Below are positions 1 through 40,563 of a DNA stretch of 64,000 nt, piece by piece (within the stretch, counting starts at the first letter, position 1; every line of letters begins with the position of its first letter). The DNA lies in contig RPFO01000072.1 of assembly GCA_009746045.1 (NCBI GenBank), forward strand, positions 4,563,245-4,627,244, in the 5' to 3' direction. Under the pieces are notes generated by a model, which worked only from the letters and a program-made list of their open reading frames with translations, was not told the DNA's origin and did not search any database. The DNA comes from Mesostigma viride (taxonomy: Eukaryota > Streptophyta > Mesostigmatophyceae > Mesostigmatales > Mesostigmataceae). The position numbers and the translations under genes are program-made.

Positions 1-1
1 C

Positions 2-18656
<18,655 letters not shown>

Positions 18657-19347
18657 GCGGATGTCCCGTGCTAGAGCGGTGATGGATGAAGTAGCAAGGA
18701 CGCGCCTCGTTGCTGGGAGGCGATGGAGCCAAGGACACTCGGCCATGAGATTGGATGTTGAAGTAACTAATAGCCATGAGATGCGCGGGTGGTACCTCTG
18801 CTTGTACATGGCACGTGCCTAGCCGGGGATGTGGGCAGCAGAGACTGCTTGGCAGCATGGTGGACTATTGTAACACACATATGCTTGTGTGTATGTGCAT
18901 CGTGTATAGTAGCTTGTGTTCGCCTCTTCTTTCAGGAGGCCTTAGATCAGAAGCTCGCCTCAGCGGCTTGATGCCTATGCTATTTGAAAGGCAGAAAACC
19001 AACTTTTGTTCAATGGCTTGAAGCCTCTGCTGTAGATGAAAGGGGTGAAGGTTAGCTAAGAGCAATGGTCAGGAAATCCACATGCTCAATGACGTGGAGT
19101 AGTTGTCGTAGTGACAATTAGGGAGGGTATTATTTATATGTGGTGCGTGTGTGATGTTGACATAACACACACCCAGCTGCTTCAAGGGACAGTGTACAGG
19201 AGCTGTTCAGCAGCTGTGAGGCCACTACTTTATAATCTTAGAGAATCGATCGTTGGGTTAACTAGTATGGGCTAGACGACTCAATTGGAATTCACGATTA
19301 TCTAGTCACGTGTCTGCATTTGGAGGACACGCGGGAGGACACGTGGT
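18657..19347. other. Intergenic, 3' flank of gene A
   Basis: No gene seen. A TGTAA pentamer, the usual green-algal poly(A) signal, occurs near 18868, about 210 nt past the stop. That is suggestive only. Confidence 0.4.
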
Positions 19348-21274
19348 TACTAAGATTGAATTGAATTGAATTGAATTGTAACATAACTCCGTTGGGAGTA
19401 TATGTAGCACATAGCCCAGAGAAGGGGCATATGGCCTATCATACATTCTAAGCTACTTCCTGCAAGGGTGGGAATGTAAACAACACTTGCTCTAGGTGCA
19501 CTAGGGCACCTGCACCACCCAGAGTTTCAGGCAACACCCAGCTAAGGGGAGCCTGTCATAGGTGGGGAAGATCAGCACAGCTATACAAAAGCTAGGGCAT
19601 GGCTTCTCAGCAGGGAGTGACCCCCTGCATGGGCACTGCATAATTAAATAAAGCTAGGTAGCATCTGGAGGGTGGCTCATCATAGGCACACATGTACATG
19701 ACTAGAAAAGGCTAGGCTCAGCTGGTATAGTGCCTGTAGTAGGCGGGCATGTACAAGGCCACTGTCTATCTATTCTACACTACTGCTGCTATATTCCCCT
19801 AGGCTGGGGCTGCCGGAGTCGCTGGGGCCGCGGTGGTCGAGGGGGTCGCGTGCCAGGGCTTGTGGCCGACGTAGATGGCCGCCCCCTTCCAGTACACCGG
19901 CTGGCCCGCCTTGGTCTGCCGGAGCTGGAGGTAGGTCGGCCATAGCTCCCGTCGCCGTTGTTGCTGCGCCAGGGTCAAGTCGTCGTCCACGGTGAAGGGA
20001 GTGTTCGCGAGCCGCTTGCGGCGTCTGAGAAACGAAATCTTGTCCGCTGGGCTATCAAAGAGGAGAATTAGAAGCGGAGGCGCCCCTGCCTTACCCCGCG
20101 CGCGGGGGAGGCGGTGGGCGGTCAGCTTGATCTCACCAAGAAGGCCCATGCGTGCAAGGATTTTGCTCTCAAACGCACGTGCAAGCTTCTCGGAATTCTC
20201 ACCTTCTTCCATGTACAAGTTCTTGAGTATGGCGTTGAGGCTGCGCTTGGCGAGCTCGGCCTCCTCGCGGAGGTCAAGCGTCTGCCGCTGGAGCTGGGCT
20301 GCGACGGCGGAGGTGGTGGAGGTGGTATGTTGCTTAAGCATGTCCGCCCAGGTCGTGATGGGAGGAGCATCGCCGGCCGGGCCAGCCGAGGCTGGCTTGG
20401 CGGCAATGTCCTTCACTGCCTGGGCGGTGAGGCCTGCTGTGTTCTGCAAGACCTCGATAGCGATTGCATTATCCTTGAGGCGCTGGTCGATGTCGCGGAG
20501 CTGGGCGGTGATGGAGTCGGAGGAGGGGATGGCGGCGGTGGAGGAGGCGAGGAGGGTGGAGGTGGCGGTGGAAATGGTGGAGAGGAGGGGGAGCTCGGCA
20601 GCCAACGTGCTGCCCATGGCCGCCACATCTGCAGCGATGGGGGCCACGTGCTGCTCGAGGGCCTCCTTGAGGAGTGAGCGGATGGAGGCTTCGGTTAGGG
20701 TGGTGGTGAGGGGCTTTGGGGGCCAAAGCTCCGCGATGGAGCGTCCAAGGAGGGAAAAGAGGGCGAATTGCTGAATGTGGGGGCGGCGGGCGTTGGGGAC
20801 GGCCCTGTCGAAATCGCGCCTCTGGAGGGAGGCATCGACAAGGCGACCTTGGTGGGAAAGCTGCCTGCATAGTTCTATAAGAGAGGCACGCGTCCCGAAA
20901 AACACGTAGCCCAGGACGCGATCGGGTGTGAGCTTGTCAAAAAAGCCGGGCTGGCTGGCGTCAAAGTCGTACTCGTCCAGCAGCCCGTCAGGGCGACTGC
21001 GCTTGGGTTCGGGCGACGCTGCTGGCGATGCGGGCTCAGCAGGGGGATGGGCGACCACTAGAGCTTGGCTAGTGGCGCCGCTGCCTTCTGTCTGGCCGGT
21101 TGGCGAAGCTGCAGCCGGGGCTGCAGGCGTATTTTCATTGCTGAGCGCAGCCGCCAGGCTGCGTTGCGTCGAGAGGCGTTTGCTCATCGTATAGTGCGTT
21201 ATTATAGCTTCGGAAAATTATATCAGCATGTGCGTCGTAGTTCGGAGCTCGGAATTCACGAGCGTACTAAGATT
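19348..21274 (-). mobile_element. Complete ORF1-only non-LTR retrotransposon with 10-bp target duplication
   Basis: TACTAAGATT occurs at 19348-19357 and again at 21265-21274, bracketing the element as a target-site duplication. On the minus strand the order is a short 5' leader, a single intact ORF1, a 3' UTR of about 400 nt, a CTCC-CAAC-GGAG hairpin, and a (CAATT)n tail next to the left duplication. No reverse transcriptase is present, so this is a non-autonomous element comparable in organisation to ORF1-only LINE derivatives. It is the least decayed copy in the window and was probably the most recently active. Confidence 0.8.
19799..21187 (-). CDS. LINE ORF1-type protein, 462 aa, intact
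   Basis: The start is the first ATG after the 5' leader. The N-terminal 75 residues are Ala/Pro/Ser-rich low complexity. A middle region with heptad-like helices (about residues 170-330) could trimerise. The C-terminal part has HRLPRARGKAG, a block ending in SFLRRRKRL, then VDDDLTLAQQQRRRELWP and a tail with VYWKGAAIYV. This arrangement (an RNA-binding fold, then a basic C-terminal domain) is typical of LINE ORF1 nucleic-acid chaperones, which bind element RNA in the RNP. The same blocks recur in the pseudogenes at 44508-45510 and 46391-47784. Assignment rests on domain order and element structure. Confidence 0.72.
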   Translation of the reverse strand: MSKRLSTQRSLAAALSNENTPAAPAAASPTGQTEGSGATSQALVVAHPPAEPASPAASPEPKRSRPDGLLDEYDFDASQPGFFDKLTPDRVLGYVFFGTRASLIELCRQLSHQGRLVDASLQRRDFDRAVPNARRPHIQQFALFSLLGRSIAELWPPKPLTTTLTEASIRSLLKEALEQHVAPIAADVAAMGSTLAAELPLLSTISTATSTLLASSTAAIPSSDSITAQLRDIDQRLKDNAIAIEVLQNTAGLTAQAVKDIAAKPASAGPAGDAPPITTWADMLKQHTTSTTSAVAAQLQRQTLDLREEAELAKRSLNAILKNLYMEEGENSEKLARAFESKILARMGLLGEIKLTAHRLPRARGKAGAPPLLILLFDSPADKISFLRRRKRLANTPFTVDDDLTLAQQQRRRELWPTYLQLRQTKAGQPVYWKGAAIYVGHKPWHATPSTTAAPATPAAPA

Positions 21275-21345
21275 AATTAACGTTAATTAATTAATTAATT
21301 AATTAATTAATTAATTAATTAATTAATTAATTAATTAATTAATTA
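21275..21345. repeat. (TTAATTAA)n tract next to the LINE insertion
   Basis: This AT-only tandem tract directly follows the right target duplication. Similar tracts lie at 45957-45983, about 47955-47981 and 48663-48680, always at a LINE end. They act as 3' tails, as insertion targets, or as both. Confidence 0.85.
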
Positions 21346-21579
21346 ATGGCCAATGATACGACACGCATGTCAGTGATGTCACATGCTCCTCATCAAGCTG
21401 CTGCTTGGTCGTCACGACCGCGGCAGGCTGAGTTTGATCCATTATCGGAACACCCCTTGCTCTGCGATGCGCTGGACCCAGCTTCGGCGTTGCTAGTAGT
21501 GCTATCGCGGGCAGACTTCCACGAATTCGTGCATCGCTCTCCTCAATTAATCTCTGGCTCCTCATTCATCAAACCTTGC

Positions 21580-21956
21580 CTACGCAGGTTCTGGATCGAC
21601 CTCGGCCGTTATCTCTACTCGGTCTGCATCCTGCCGTCGCCGCTTCTTGGCCTCCTTCTCCGCCTCCTCCTGCAGCAGCCTGACACGAAACGCCTTTGGC
21701 CGATTCGTGCATTTGCTCACCCGATTGAAGGTTGCATATTGGCCACCCGTGATGTGAGCCTTCGCCGGTGTGGCAGTGCCCTTGAAGGCCGCCTTGCATG
21801 TCAGGCATGCCATTGCGTAATTCCCTGTCGGGTGCCCATCCTTGATAAGTTTATCCTTTTATATAAAGATGCCAAACAGTTGCACATACATCTCAATGAT
21901 CCCCGTCATCACCAACAGGGACATCACCGGCCAGCATCGTCAATTTCGTCACCCAT
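21580..21956 (-). pseudogene. BED-type zinc-finger fragment, hAT-transposase-like
   Basis: The ORF 21813-21580 encodes CLTCKAAFKGTATPAKAHITG followed by VSKC, the Cys-x2-Cys ... His ... Cys spacing of a BED finger with the usual phase of conserved Phe and Lys, then a Lys/Arg/Glu-rich helix. In-frame codons continue upstream (KDGHPTGNYA). An ATG at 21956 could start a short first exon (MGDEIDDAGR) with a GTGATG donor. No DDE or dimerisation region is seen downstream, so it is a truncated or broken hAT-type gene. Confidence 0.45.
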
Positions 21957-22027
21957 GGGTGCTAAAGATCGGTACGCTGGCCTAAGTGGGTATGGCAGCG
22001 GGAAAAGGGAGCGGTCCCGCTGGGATT

Positions 22028-23092
22028 CTATTTCCCTACTTGTTGAGCCTTGCTGAGCTTGTCCAAGAGGATCGCAGTTTGGAGAGCTGCATTGACAGCC
22101 GGGGTGGCTGACAGTGCAGCCTCCTCCCCCAATGGCAGGAGGTGGCTGGCCACCTTCCACCCCCCCCCTCCTTGCCCCTCCACCTGCAGCAAGGCCGCCA
22201 CCACCTTCATTAGGTACTCCATACCCACAAGCTCCCCGGCTGCTGAGCCCAGCTCCTTGAGAAGGGTGTCCATGGCCAATGCAATGCAATGTTCATGACA
22301 ATTTTCCTGTTGTCCATGTTCCGCCAATTTCCAGGCTTGACCGTCATGACCCACGACCGGATTCCCATCCCAATGTCGCTGGCGTCCTCCAACACCCCCG
22401 GCAGCACCCGCTCCGAAATCCGATATTTCACGCTCTTGGCTCGGCTTGGCAGCGCCACCCCTTTCGAGGCCTTGAAGTGGCTTCCCGCCCCCTCCATTCC
22501 TCCCAGCGCTGCCTTCAAACCTTGCATGAATTTCTCGGCTGCGACCTCCCCCTAGCTCCTCGTCCTCCTCGTCGTCCTGATTTTCGGTTTCCGGAGGTGC
22601 CCCAACGAATGTCGCCAACCTCGCCCTCATTTCCTTTCCGACAGCCCCCCCACCTGCCGAAACCTTGGCCCCGCCTTTCGGCTTGGCCATTTTTCGTTGC
22701 GCAGGTGTCGTTGGTGGCAGCGCCTGATCCTCCTCCTCGTCCGCCGCGAGATCTGCCACGGCCAGCAGTTTTGCCACCAACGTTCCGTTTGGGTCACGTG
22801 CGTCCAACACGTCGTCAACATCAACGTGATCGGCCAGAAACTGCACGACAGACTTCGGCTGGCTCGAGCTCCACGAGCTGGCGTCCGTCACCCAGTCCTC
22901 GGCACCGAAGACCTGCTCGACTGCCCCCACCGCCTCTCCGGGGCTGATGCACTTGGCGAGCAGAGTGGCGAGCTGCTTCTTTTTGGCACTGAAGGCGACT
23001 GGCGCGTGACTGGCGGCAGCAGCCCGCGGTGTGGGCGTCCCGTCCTCCCCGCGCGCTGCCTGCCCTGCTGTAGCCTTGCGCCCCTTCGGCAT
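22028..23092 (-). CDS. Unrecognised 354-aa ORF, probably transposon-borne, with two offsetting frame breaks
   Basis: The start MPKGRKATAG is followed by Ala-rich, acidic and Lys-rich stretches. Between about 22548 and 22270 a different minus frame looks more protein-like: it contains EKFMQGLKAALGG, KYRISERVLPGV and WVMTVKPGNWRNM. The named frame resumes at LLKELGSAAGELVGMEYL. The first switch falls at a G5 run near 22548. So the copy either carries two compensating indels or the product has diverged. It lies upstream of the BED fragment on the same strand and may be a partner ORF of one element. No known domain was recognised. Confidence 0.35.
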   Translation of the reverse strand: MPKGRKATAGQAARGEDGTPTPRAAAASHAPVAFSAKKKQLATLLAKCISPGEAVGAVEQVFGAEDWVTDASSWSSSQPKSVVQFLADHVDVDDVLDARDPNGTLVAKLLAVADLAADEEEDQALPPTTPAQRKMAKPKGGAKVSAGGGAVGKEMRARLATFVGAPPETENQDDEEDEELGGGRSREIHARFEGSAGRNGGGGKPLQGLERGGAAKPSQEREISDFGAGAAGGVGGRQRHWDGNPVVGHDGQAWKLAEHGQQENCHEHCIALAMDTLLKELGSAAGELVGMEYLMKVVAALLQVEGQGGGGWKVASHLLPLGEEAALSATPAVNAALQTAILLDKLSKAQQVGK

Positions 23093-23174
23093 TGCTGCTC
23101 AGGGCAAAAAATGGCTCCGACAGTACAGGTTCGTCAAACAAGAGGTTCGTTTCCCCTGGCTTGCTGTTGCCGCC

Positions 23175-23604
23175 CTCGTGAAAAGAAAAGAGGCCGACCT
23201 TAGCTAGGTGGGTTTGTTTTTGTCCTTTTTTGCGTGTCATGCGGCCTTCATGGCCCGGACGGCATTTTTTCGCCACGCAAATGTTGCGTCTGAACAAATG
23301 ACGCAATCATTGTGGCTTACGTAAGGCTGCCGGGGCTATTAGGTCACATATTGCGTGAGAGAAAGAATCTAGATCTAGTTAATCACTACGCCATGAGCCA
23401 AGAAACCTAGACAGTGGCAGGTTTATATCTCAACGTAGCTCCTGCCACCTGGCCAAGAAAAACTGGCCAAAGTTTTGGCCACGACTGATCCGGATCAGGC
23501 CGCACCGGCCTCAAAAGGTATGTCACGTGAACCCAATAACCTAGCTATAGCGGCTACCCTTCCATCTCACTATAAAGAAACTATGTTCAGAGAACCACGA
23601 TTCT
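23175..23604. repeat. Direct repeat copy 1 (about 430 bp)
   Basis: Shares GAAAAGAAAAGAGG, GACGGCATTTTTTCGCCACG, GCTGCCGGGG-type and CCTCAAAAGG landmarks in the same order as the copy at 24063-24486, with clear divergence by eye. It lies just upstream of the 354-aa ORF start, so it may be a promoter or terminal region of that element. Confidence 0.8.
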
Positions 23605-24062
23605 TTAATCCCACTCCATCCAATTTTCATCCCACTGAGGACTCATGCTCACGTGACACAGTCTACATGTTAATTAAATTCAATTAATTAATACCACATC
23701 AATGGCTAAATGCAATGTTCGTAACCATTTCAGCGAGCACAGATGCATCCACGTCATTTTTTTCTGCAGAAGGCTGCCATGCCGCGCCGAAACCTTCGAT
23801 GCTGTTGTACGTAACGACTCCCCTCATCGGATACCCCAACGTCGAATATATCCAAGGCTTGCAAGACTGAGTATGGCCCTGCATGAGGAGACAGGAACAA
23901 AAACAATGGCAATGTGTCGAGAGAACCAAACAATTAAGAAGAAGGGTTACACATACAGAAGGCAGGTCACATCCCGGCCGACAATGCTCATGGGAGCACG
24001 GATTGCTTATCAAAAGGCTAGCCTTATGTACCCCCTGACAAAAGAAAACGGAGGGAGGGCGC
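23605..24062. other. Spacer between direct repeats, holding a LINE 3' end
   Basis: At about 23635-23697 stands the sequence ACTCATGCTCACGTGACAC followed by a TTAATTAA-rich tail. This is a decayed copy of the second LINE family 3' end (compare 45920-45983 and 48663-48710). The remainder shows no gene. Confidence 0.55.
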
Positions 24063-24486
24063 GGGAAAAGAAAAGAGGACGACCTTAGCAGGGTGTTTTG
24101 TTTTTGTCTTCTTTGGATGTCACGCCGCCTTGCCCTGGACGGCATTTTTTCGCCACGCACTTTTTGCATCTGAAGAACTGACACTAATTGGCATTCCATT
24201 TGCCGGCGTCTTACGTAAGACTGCCGGGGCTCTTATACTGCGTAAGTGAAAAGTCTCAGGTCTAGGTAATCACTACGTCATTAACAAAGAACCCTAGACG
24301 GTGGCAAAATTGTATAACAATGTAGCTCTTGCACACCTGGCCCGAAAACTGGCTATGCCTTTGCCTCCGCAGATTTGTAGCAGGCCGCACTGACCTCAAA
24401 AGGTTTGCCATGTAAACCCCAAACCCTAGCTAAACCGGCTACCTTTCCATCACACTATAAGCTAACTATGTTCAGCAAATCACGAT
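24063..24486. repeat. Direct repeat copy 2 (about 425 bp)
   Basis: Partner of 23175-23604 in the same orientation, 888 bp apart. No flanking TG...CA ends or primer-binding site was recognised, so an LTR reading is not supported. Confidence 0.8.
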
Positions 24487-25231
24487 AAAACTTTTAGAGC
24501 GAAGTCTCAGCAGAGCTGGCTAAAGCCAATTAGCAGAAAACGTTATGTACATCAATCATTCTGGAACAAAGCTTGACTGTGACAAGGGAGGCAGGGGGGG
24601 GGGGATTGGCAGAGCAGGGTGGGGGGGAAAGGAGGAATGTTTGTAGGCATGGGTACGCTACTTGAGTGCATAGATGAGAAAATTAAAGACGCTGCACAAT
24701 TGCATGGCATTTTAATCCAGCAACATGAACTGAAAAGAGTAAACTATCTGCTCACAAGCATCCTCAGGAAAGGGGAGCATTGGGTCCCGGAGGGGTGGTG
24801 CCATAAATAAGTGGTATTAATAGAGGGTACTTGTTTCAATTGAGGGAGAGTCCTCATACCAATTACAGAAAAGCAAACGCTGCAGTGGATCTTACAACTG
24901 AACACTCCTGGCCGCTAGCAACAATTCCCAACTCCATTCATCCCCATCATCCTGAATTATCTGGCAAACGCGCAAGAAAAAAAAAAAAAAGGCAGGCTCG
25001 AGCTACGATGGTCCGGATTCTCCAGGTTTCTGGCCTCCCTTGGCTGTCGCATTGATGTATTGAGGATTCAGTAAGGAAACACACCTTTATAACCAGCTAT
25101 ACACACTTTCCAGGACACGTGAGTAAATGATGTAGGTCAAACTAGGCCACAATAATCACAACCAGCAAATCAGACCAGTTAACTCAGACCTCTTCAATGC
25201 CACCGCGATGACGACTCACATGACGACATAC
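24487..25231. other. No gene evident
   Basis: AT-richer sequence with a G run near 24595 and an A run near 24976. It probably belongs to the 3' flank or 3' introns of gene C. Nothing specific is supported. Confidence 0.4.
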
Positions 25232-31438
<6,207 letters not shown>

Positions 31439-31839
31439 CTGGGATGGGATGGCATGGGGAGCAAGGGCTGGAGAGGCATCCTTTTGTAAGGCATTTGCAC
31501 ATGGGAGACATGTTCCGTTTCTATTACTACATGCTGACATACTGCACACCAAAGCGTGCTGTCTTTTGTTGGCTTGCTGTTCCTCGGGACACGCCCTCCC
31601 CATTAGAGGAAAATTAGTGGAAATCTCCTGTGCGAATACCCCCAACCCCTCTTCTCCCCCCTTTCCCCCCCCCCCCTTCCCTGCTTCCAACCAAGCCCTT
31701 CCTAGCCACGTCCGCACGGGGCAGAGTCAGTCTCATCAGGGGGGGCAGTAATACGGACAGGCGACGCAGCAGGGGACAAACAGACCCACAGACCCACAGA
31801 CCGGCCCTAAAGATACGATACAACCGTGTGACCATGGTG

Positions 31840-32222
31840 TGATGGCGTGATGGTTGATGGCATGATGGCGTGATGGCGTGATGGCGTTATGGCGTTATGG
31901 CATGATGGCGTGATGGCGTGATGGCATTATGGTTGATGGCGTTATGGCGTGATGGCGTGATTGTCGTGATGGCGCGATGGCGTGATGGCATGATGGCGTT
32001 ATGGCGTGATGGCGTGATGGCGTGATGGCGTGATGGCGTGATGGCGTGATGGCGCGATGGCGTGATGGCGTGATGGCGTGATGGCGTGATGGCGTGATGG
32101 CGTGATGGCGTGATGGCGTGATGGCGTGATGGCGTGATGGCGTGATGGCGTGATGGCGTGATGGCGTGATGGCCTGATTGCGTGATGGCTGATGGCGTGA
32201 TGGCGTGATGGCGTGATGGCGA
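31840..32222. repeat. 8-bp minisatellite (GTGATGGC)n, about 47 copies
   Basis: Mostly perfect GTGATGGC units with GTTATGGC and CATGATGG variants. The minus-strand ORF across it (repeating His-His-Ala-Ile-Thr-Pro-Ser-Arg) is spurious. Confidence 0.95.
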
Positions 32223-32323
32223 CATGCTCACCAAAACATGAAGAAGCAGTTGGCTGTCAAAGCACCCATCACCCTGCACAAGACACCCTTGACAGAGAGC
32301 GACACAGTGGCTAACTCGTGGAC

Positions 32324-33438
32324 CTACCGACCCGTAACAATCAACTCTCCAAGGTAGGACATCTTTAGCACTACGCGTAGCACGTCAGTGGGGCTAATGG
32401 AAGACAAAAATGCATGCCACCCCATACACCTGCCTTGACGCTTGTTCACCAGCAACACCACGCCTGCCTCCTCCTCAAGCCACGTGTGCGGAGGGCGCGC
32501 CGCATCCTTCGTGATCTCCAGACGAGCCCGTTTTGGAAGTGACGATTGCAAGTCGCCACTCTGCGATTCGCAGAGCCGTCCCCTCGGCGCTTCACCATTC
32601 TCTCCGCCTGCATGGGGTGCCACCGGTTGGGGGACCTGCAAGTGGAAGCTGCCTAACCCAGCCAAGACATCATTCTCCTCCCCATGCTCGCCCGCAACCA
32701 GCTCATGCTGCCATATGCCATCGCCACCATCCTCGTCCCACCCGGCTTTCCTCCGCCACCATTTGCTGCCTTTCATCCACTTGGGCCGGTGACCCCCTTT
32801 CCTCTTGTCCCTGAGAGGCGTGCCCAGGTGCATCTTGGGCCCCCATTCCGCGTCCCCCTCACCCCCCTCATCCCCCCCACTTCCCTGCCCACCTCCCTTT
32901 TAGCACCCGCCACCGCTGATGTCATCGCGAAGCTGGTGAGCTGGCGCCGCCATTGCTGGGGGCTCCGCCAGGGATGTAGCTCGCATGATAATGCAGCGCG
33001 TGATGTATAGAACCGTGTGTGCCGGCGGTTCCCCCCCTCGCCGTCACAGCCGGGGGTGCCGCCCCCAATCCCCCTCACACCATCCGAGGCAGCATTAAAG
33101 GCACTTCCCTTGCCCAGCATAGGGTAACGGTGTCCCAGCATAGGGTTGAAGTGTTCCGGATTAAACTCCCCTGCCACCTTGCATCCCAGGCCTTTATTAA
33201 AGGCCTCGGGAGGCGGTGACAAGGGGCGGCAGGCCCCGACAAACGTTGCCAAATGTGCGATGGCGGTCCGTGTGCCCGTGGTCTCCACGTTTCGTGATGT
33301 AGAAACGTCCACGTGTCTCGATGTAGCAACCTCCACGTTTCGTGATGTAGCAGCTGGCAGCAGCCACATTGCTGCCCAGGGGGACGAAACGCTCCTCGCG
33401 CCGCAAACACCCCTCATGCATGGCCACGCCCTCCTCAT
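32324..33438 (-). pseudogene. Unidentified minus-strand ORFs, possible transposon remnant
   Basis: Two overlapping minus-strand ORFs (33438-32773 and 32833-32324). The upstream one contains LATFVGA and EAFNKGLGCK, faintly resembling LATFVGA and EKFMQGLK in the 354-aa ORF at 22028-23092, so it may be a decayed relative. A 24-25-bp triplet repeat (CCACGTTTCGTGATGTAG) interrupts it near 33285-33350. The similarity is short and could be chance. Confidence 0.25.
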
Positions 33439-35386
33439 GACAGCAGTTCACGGGTCACCATGACTGCTGATCATGAAAGAAAGAATGAATGAATAAATGG
33501 AACCATCGTGATGGATAGTCTAGGGTGCGGGATATCTATGGATATGCTGATTTCCGCTCACCCCATGAGTGTACAACGCAAAATGCAATCCCCTTACTCC
33601 TCAACGGGGAACCCACCTAAAAAAACACCAGTTTCAGGAGGTATAGAAGGTGTTGACGGCCTTGGCTTAGTGTGACGTAATTTGTCGCATTCTTTCTTAT
33701 ACAACCACGCTTGCCATTTTGTCATGAGCATGCAACTCAACGAAGTCAACAAGCCTGTTGGTAACGGCTGAATTGTAAAGCCCAAGACGCTGATCGACGC
33801 CGCTGCCGCGTTTTATTCCCGCCAATGTGGGCTAATTGAGCAGGCTATGTCAGGTGAGGGAACGTCCATCCACGTCGATCCCACGGCTGCGATGTGACGC
33901 AGGGAGGCACAGCAAGTTAATAGGGAAGCGTGTTCCCGGATACGGCCAACGTACGTGAGAAAACCCAAGAAGCCTCGCAATTTAACCTTAAGAAAACTTG
34001 TATAAAATACACTATTGACGCAAGATTGACGCATCAATTCGACGGTTGTGTCTGTCACAAATAATCTGGGTAGATGTCAAGTGATCCCGGAAGGCATAGT
34101 TTTGTGCGATGGTTGGTGTTAGTTACTTTGTCAACAAGCTCCTGGAGCACGAAGCCGCTGGTGGGTATGCACTTAAGCTGTCACCTCCACCCGCTTGTGA
34201 ATAACATAGGCAGTACCTACTACCTACCTATCAACTTCACTACCGAGCAGCGGGCCATTTCTTAGTTAGTTAGTTACTGTAGTTGAATACCACGCCGCAC
34301 ATGGGATTATTCCCGCGCCGGTGAGCATTGAGCAAACGGGGTGGCAAACAAGGTGAGAGCGGTGAGATACTTGAGTAACTTGACCCCTACATACATGGCG
34401 GGAGGTGGGGGATTACACTGAACTGAATTGCAGATCGCTTTCGTACAGAGTATCTGTTCATGTGAGCCACTCATACTGTGAACTTGGGTACTGACACAAG
34501 GGTGAGACGAACAATCGACGTAAGCACATAAGGACGTAAGGGGTAAGACGTAATTAATTCCAGCGCGGTCTTTACATGCACGCGACGCGGTGTGCGGCCT
34601 GCAGCTTTAATGGTGACTACGCCATCCTCGCTTACTGGCTTATTTAGCTGTCCCTCAGTCTACAGTATGTACAGCACAGTACGTCATGAACACTTGACAT
34701 CGCGCATTGGTCGTGCGGAATCATCTCATTTTGCACGTGGGTAAACCAGGCGGGCTACGAATTTGGCTGCTGCCGGCTAGGACGAGGTCTCATTGACCGG
34801 CATATTATTGCTGGTTCGGGGGGCGGGGGCTGCGTTCCTTATCCATTACGAGATTATTGCAATGTGGGCAAACTAAGCACCCATTATCAATATATTACGA
34901 GGTGCATTATGCTGGATTGTGCCGTACACTTGCGTCTTGGCCAGCCTTTGTTCCGTGTGGCATCTGGAGAGACTAGGCTTTCAGTAGAAGCGTCTGCTCC
35001 CAGGCGAGGTATTTCTCGGCGGCAAAGTTCTTGGAAGGATGGCTCCGCCCTCCCATTACGGCAAAACAAATTAGGAAAATGCGGGGGCTCTGAATGCGTG
35101 TTTGTTAACGGGTGGCTTGGACAGACTTTGTCTCGCCTACGCCTTTCATCACCCGCAAGCCCATCCGCGGCAATCACAAAAAGGTGCGTGCGCAGTCTTT
35201 GCCATCTTCCCGAGCTGGGAGTGCCCTCACTGTTTCCAAGATCCCCGATCCGGCACCTCAGATTCGCCCGCCCGCCCCAGCAATTACCCGTTTTCCTCCT
35301 TCACGTACTCACAGCCTCGTGGGTCATCCACGTGCTACAATTATTCACGCGCTGGCTGCTCTCCCTTCCCTCTCCCGCGCAGCGCC
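33439..35386. other. No gene evident; 5' flank of chorismate mutase
   Basis: Contains short ORFs without support. Just before the chorismate mutase ATG, a pyrimidine tract ending CCCGCGCAG (to 35382) looks like a 3' splice site. An upstream non-coding or targeting exon may therefore lie here, but none could be identified. Confidence 0.4.
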
Positions 35387-40117
<4,731 letters not shown>

Positions 40118-40207
40118 GGTTAAGGCACGCAGGCTACCTGGTGCAATGGCACCAACTGGATGACTTTATCGATTAACTAATTGTGTGATTCCATGCAGTG
40201 CCATCAA

Positions 40208-40563
40208 TTAACCCGTGTTTTTTTTACAACGCGATACATCGCGTTGGAGGGTTAGAACGTGACGTATCGCGTTGTAATCTGACACGTGGCAGCCCCAGTA
40301 GACATGAGATTTTTGGTCTGCAAATCGGTACGGAGGTCACATACATCCTAGAGAATCTCAGAAAAAAGTTGGTCATTTTTGCGATTTTTTTTGTGACGGC
40401 TGTACACAAGAATCTACCACTGAACTTTGGTGTCAGAGCGGGTGAAGGAGTTTGTACGGATGCATCATGGTTTCTAGGTGTGCCACGTGTCACATTGCAC
40501 CCCGATGTCTCGCGTTATAAAGCCTCGGTTGTATACATCGCGATGGAAGAGTTAACGCGTTAA
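40208..40563. mobile_element. MITE-like element with TTAA flanks and palindromic subterminal motifs
   Basis: The left end is TTAA then CCCGTGTTTTTTT. Inside it stands CAACGCGATACATCGCGTTG, a near-perfect 20-bp palindrome, then a second variant copy and CTGACACGTGGCA. The right end is an inverted, more decayed version with its own CACGTGTCAC block, ending near TTAA at 40560. The same terminus occurs inverted at about 52255-52481. The element lies 91 bp past the chorismate mutase stop codon. Confidence 0.65.

Noticed and set aside
23175-24486. LTR retrotransposon with two LTRs
   Set aside because: No TG...CA ends, primer-binding site, polypurine tract or internal protease/RT domains between the repeats.
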